Assembly (NCBI GenBank): GCA_036365145.1
Contig: JAEOAD010000040.1
Span: 16,033,501-16,097,500, forward strand
From: Orientallactaga sibirica
Taxonomy: Eukaryota; Chordata; Mammalia; Rodentia; Dipodidae
Reading direction: 5' to 3'
Length of the DNA: 64,000 nucleotides
The position numbers and the translations under genes were made by a program. This document shows positions 62,772 through 64,000 of this stretch, piece by piece; within the stretch, counting starts at the first letter, position 1, and every line of letters begins with the position of its first letter. The notes beneath the pieces are model-generated. The model made no database searches and was not told where the DNA came from. It worked only from the letters and a program-made list of their open reading frames with translations.

Positions 62772-63119
62772 TGTTGTAAGTTACCTTCTCGTTGCTGGGA
62801 CAAAGTAAGCGCCTGACCCAAAGCAGCTGACGGGAGGAAAGTTTTTATTTTTGCTTAGAGTCTCGAGGGGAAGCGTCATGGTGGCAGGGGAAGCATGGCA
62901 TGAGCAGAGGCTGGACATCACCTCTGCCACAACAGGAGGAAAAGGGCAGCAGGAGAGTGAGCTGAGCTCTGGCTAGGGGGAGCTGGGCTTTAACAACGCA
63001 AAGCCTGCTCCCAGTAACACACCTCCTCCAGCAAAGCTCCACCTCCCAAACTGACATCAGCTGGGGACCAAGCATTTAAAACACACAAGTCTATGGGAGA
63101 CATATGATTCAAACTGCCA
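62772..63119 (-). mobile_element. MaLR-like solo LTR
   Basis: Full-length family member (TTCTCGTTGCTGGGACAAAG ... CATATGATTCAAACTGCCA). No matching 5-bp duplication could be read. Confidence 0.72.
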
Positions 63120-63180
63120 TGCCTTCCTTAAGAATAACTTTGGGGGGGGGGGAAATAAGAAGGCATTTGGAAAGTAATCT

Positions 63181-63787
63181 CAGTGTTATGGTTATTACTG
63201 TCAATTTTATGGGATCTATTTTTTTATTTTTTTACTTGAGAGAGAGAGACCTAGGGAGAGAGAGAGAGAATGGGCGTGCTAGCAGCCTCTCAGCCACTGT
63301 GAACAAACTCCAGACGCGTGCACCCCCTTGTGGGCAAGTATGGCATTGCGCCCTTGCATCCCTTTTTGTATCTGGCTAAATGTGGGACCTGGAAATTGGA
63401 ACCGGCATTCGTAGGTTTGGCAGGTAGGCGCCTTAACCACCAAGCCATCTCTCCAGCCCAATTTTATGGGATCTAGAGTCACCTAGGAGTCTAGTCTCTA
63501 GGCATGTCTGTGAGAGAGGTTTTAGACTGGGCTGCGTCTACATGTAGGCAGCACCATTCCATGGGCTGGGATTCCAGGCTGAGTAAAAAGGAGATGGTGA
63601 GCTGAGCACCAGCATTCATGGTTCTCTGCTTCCTGACTGTGGATACAATGTGACCAGCTGCTCCATGCTCCTGCCACCATGCCTTCACCATACTGATGGA
63701 ATATACCCTCAAACTTGGAGCCAAAAATAAACCGTGATTTCCCTAAGTTGCTTTTGTCACAGAAATGAGAAAAATAACTAAGTATAG
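63181..63787 (+). mobile_element. URR1-like or MaLR-like repeat, split by SINE
   Basis: GCAGCACCATTCCATGGGCT, GAGCTGAGCACCAGCATTCA, CTTCCTGACTGTGGATACAA, GAGCCAAAAATAAACCG and AATGAGAAAAATAACTAAG follow a widespread rodent repeat that I associate with URR1. Class uncertain. Confidence 0.5.
63219..63459 (-). mobile_element. Dip-2 SINE
   Basis: Perfect 16-bp duplication AATTTTATGGGATCTA at 63203 and 63460. The CTCF-like block has one more change (GCACCCCCTTGTGGGC). Confidence 0.97.
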
Positions 63788-64000
63788 TCAGGCATCTATT
63801 AAAAACTGTCATTTTATAGTTACTATTGTTGGTTCTCTAATTGTGAGCCCTCTTACTCTGAGATAGGACTAATTCTGGGACATTCCAACCCTCCATCATT
63901 TTCATTTTGTTTTTTGGTTCAAACCTAATATCCTCTACAGATCTGATCTCCCATTCTCCTTAAATACCTGTCCATGGTGATGCTATTCCAAATGTCCTCA
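63788..64000. other. Non-repeat end of window
   Basis: About 210 bp with no recognisable feature. Confidence 0.35.

Overview
This is mammalian nuclear DNA, almost certainly from a jerboa (family Dipodidae, most likely Jaculus). The call rests on two SINE families that fill the window. One is a tRNA-derived, B2-superfamily SINE of the dipodid (DIP) kind. Its head reads GGCTGGAGAGATGGCTTAG, it has A-box and B-box like blocks, and it ends in a CT-rich stretch and an (AAAT)n tail. The other is a 7SL-derived B1 with a lineage-specific body (CCACCCTGAGACTACATAG). I counted roughly 75 DIP-type and 45 B1-type copies in 64 kb. Three DIP forms are visible; the names are mine. Dip-1 is the ordinary form of about 190 bp. 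Dip-2 is a longer form with a GGCGCAATGCC... segment and a CCCACAAGGGGGCGCA block. Dip-3 is intermediate and carries CCCACTAGGTGGC or a relative.

Layout. Positions 1-1452 are the end of the last intron of USP46. Positions 1453-1554 are its terminal coding exon (33 codons plus stop, + strand), and a 3' UTR of probably several kilobases follows. The rest of the window, from somewhere past about 4.7-6 kb, is the gene's 3' flank. In human this interval, between USP46 and SPATA18, is a long gene-poor region. I found no second gene, no RNA gene outside the SINEs, and no exon-like block with splice sites there. Open reading frames elsewhere fall in SINEs, pyrimidine tracts or LTRs and have no recognisable domain.

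Besides SINEs, the flank holds a MaLR-like (ERVL-type) LTR family with TG...CA ends. Three copies have matching 5-bp target duplications (9094-9715, 37290-37625, 56068-56413). There are also older MLT1/ORR1/MST-like LTRs (22938, 38075, 40825), one different ERV LTR (57945-58432), L1 3'-end fragments (16041, 46398, 51690, 61541), ancient MIR and L2 fragments, B4-like ID+B1 composites, and many microsatellites, several of which grew from SINE tails.

There is no operon-like system here. The interest lies in retroposon biology. Two L1-3'-end/SINE chimeras have single target duplications around the whole unit, and two Dip-B1 chimeras share a junction type. One B1 carries an extra 5' segment, and one target site was hit serially. 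SINE subfamilies carry CTCF-like cores. Nested insertions give relative ages. Coordinates of repeats are read by eye and may be off by several bases. Family names rest on remembered consensus sequences, not on a search.
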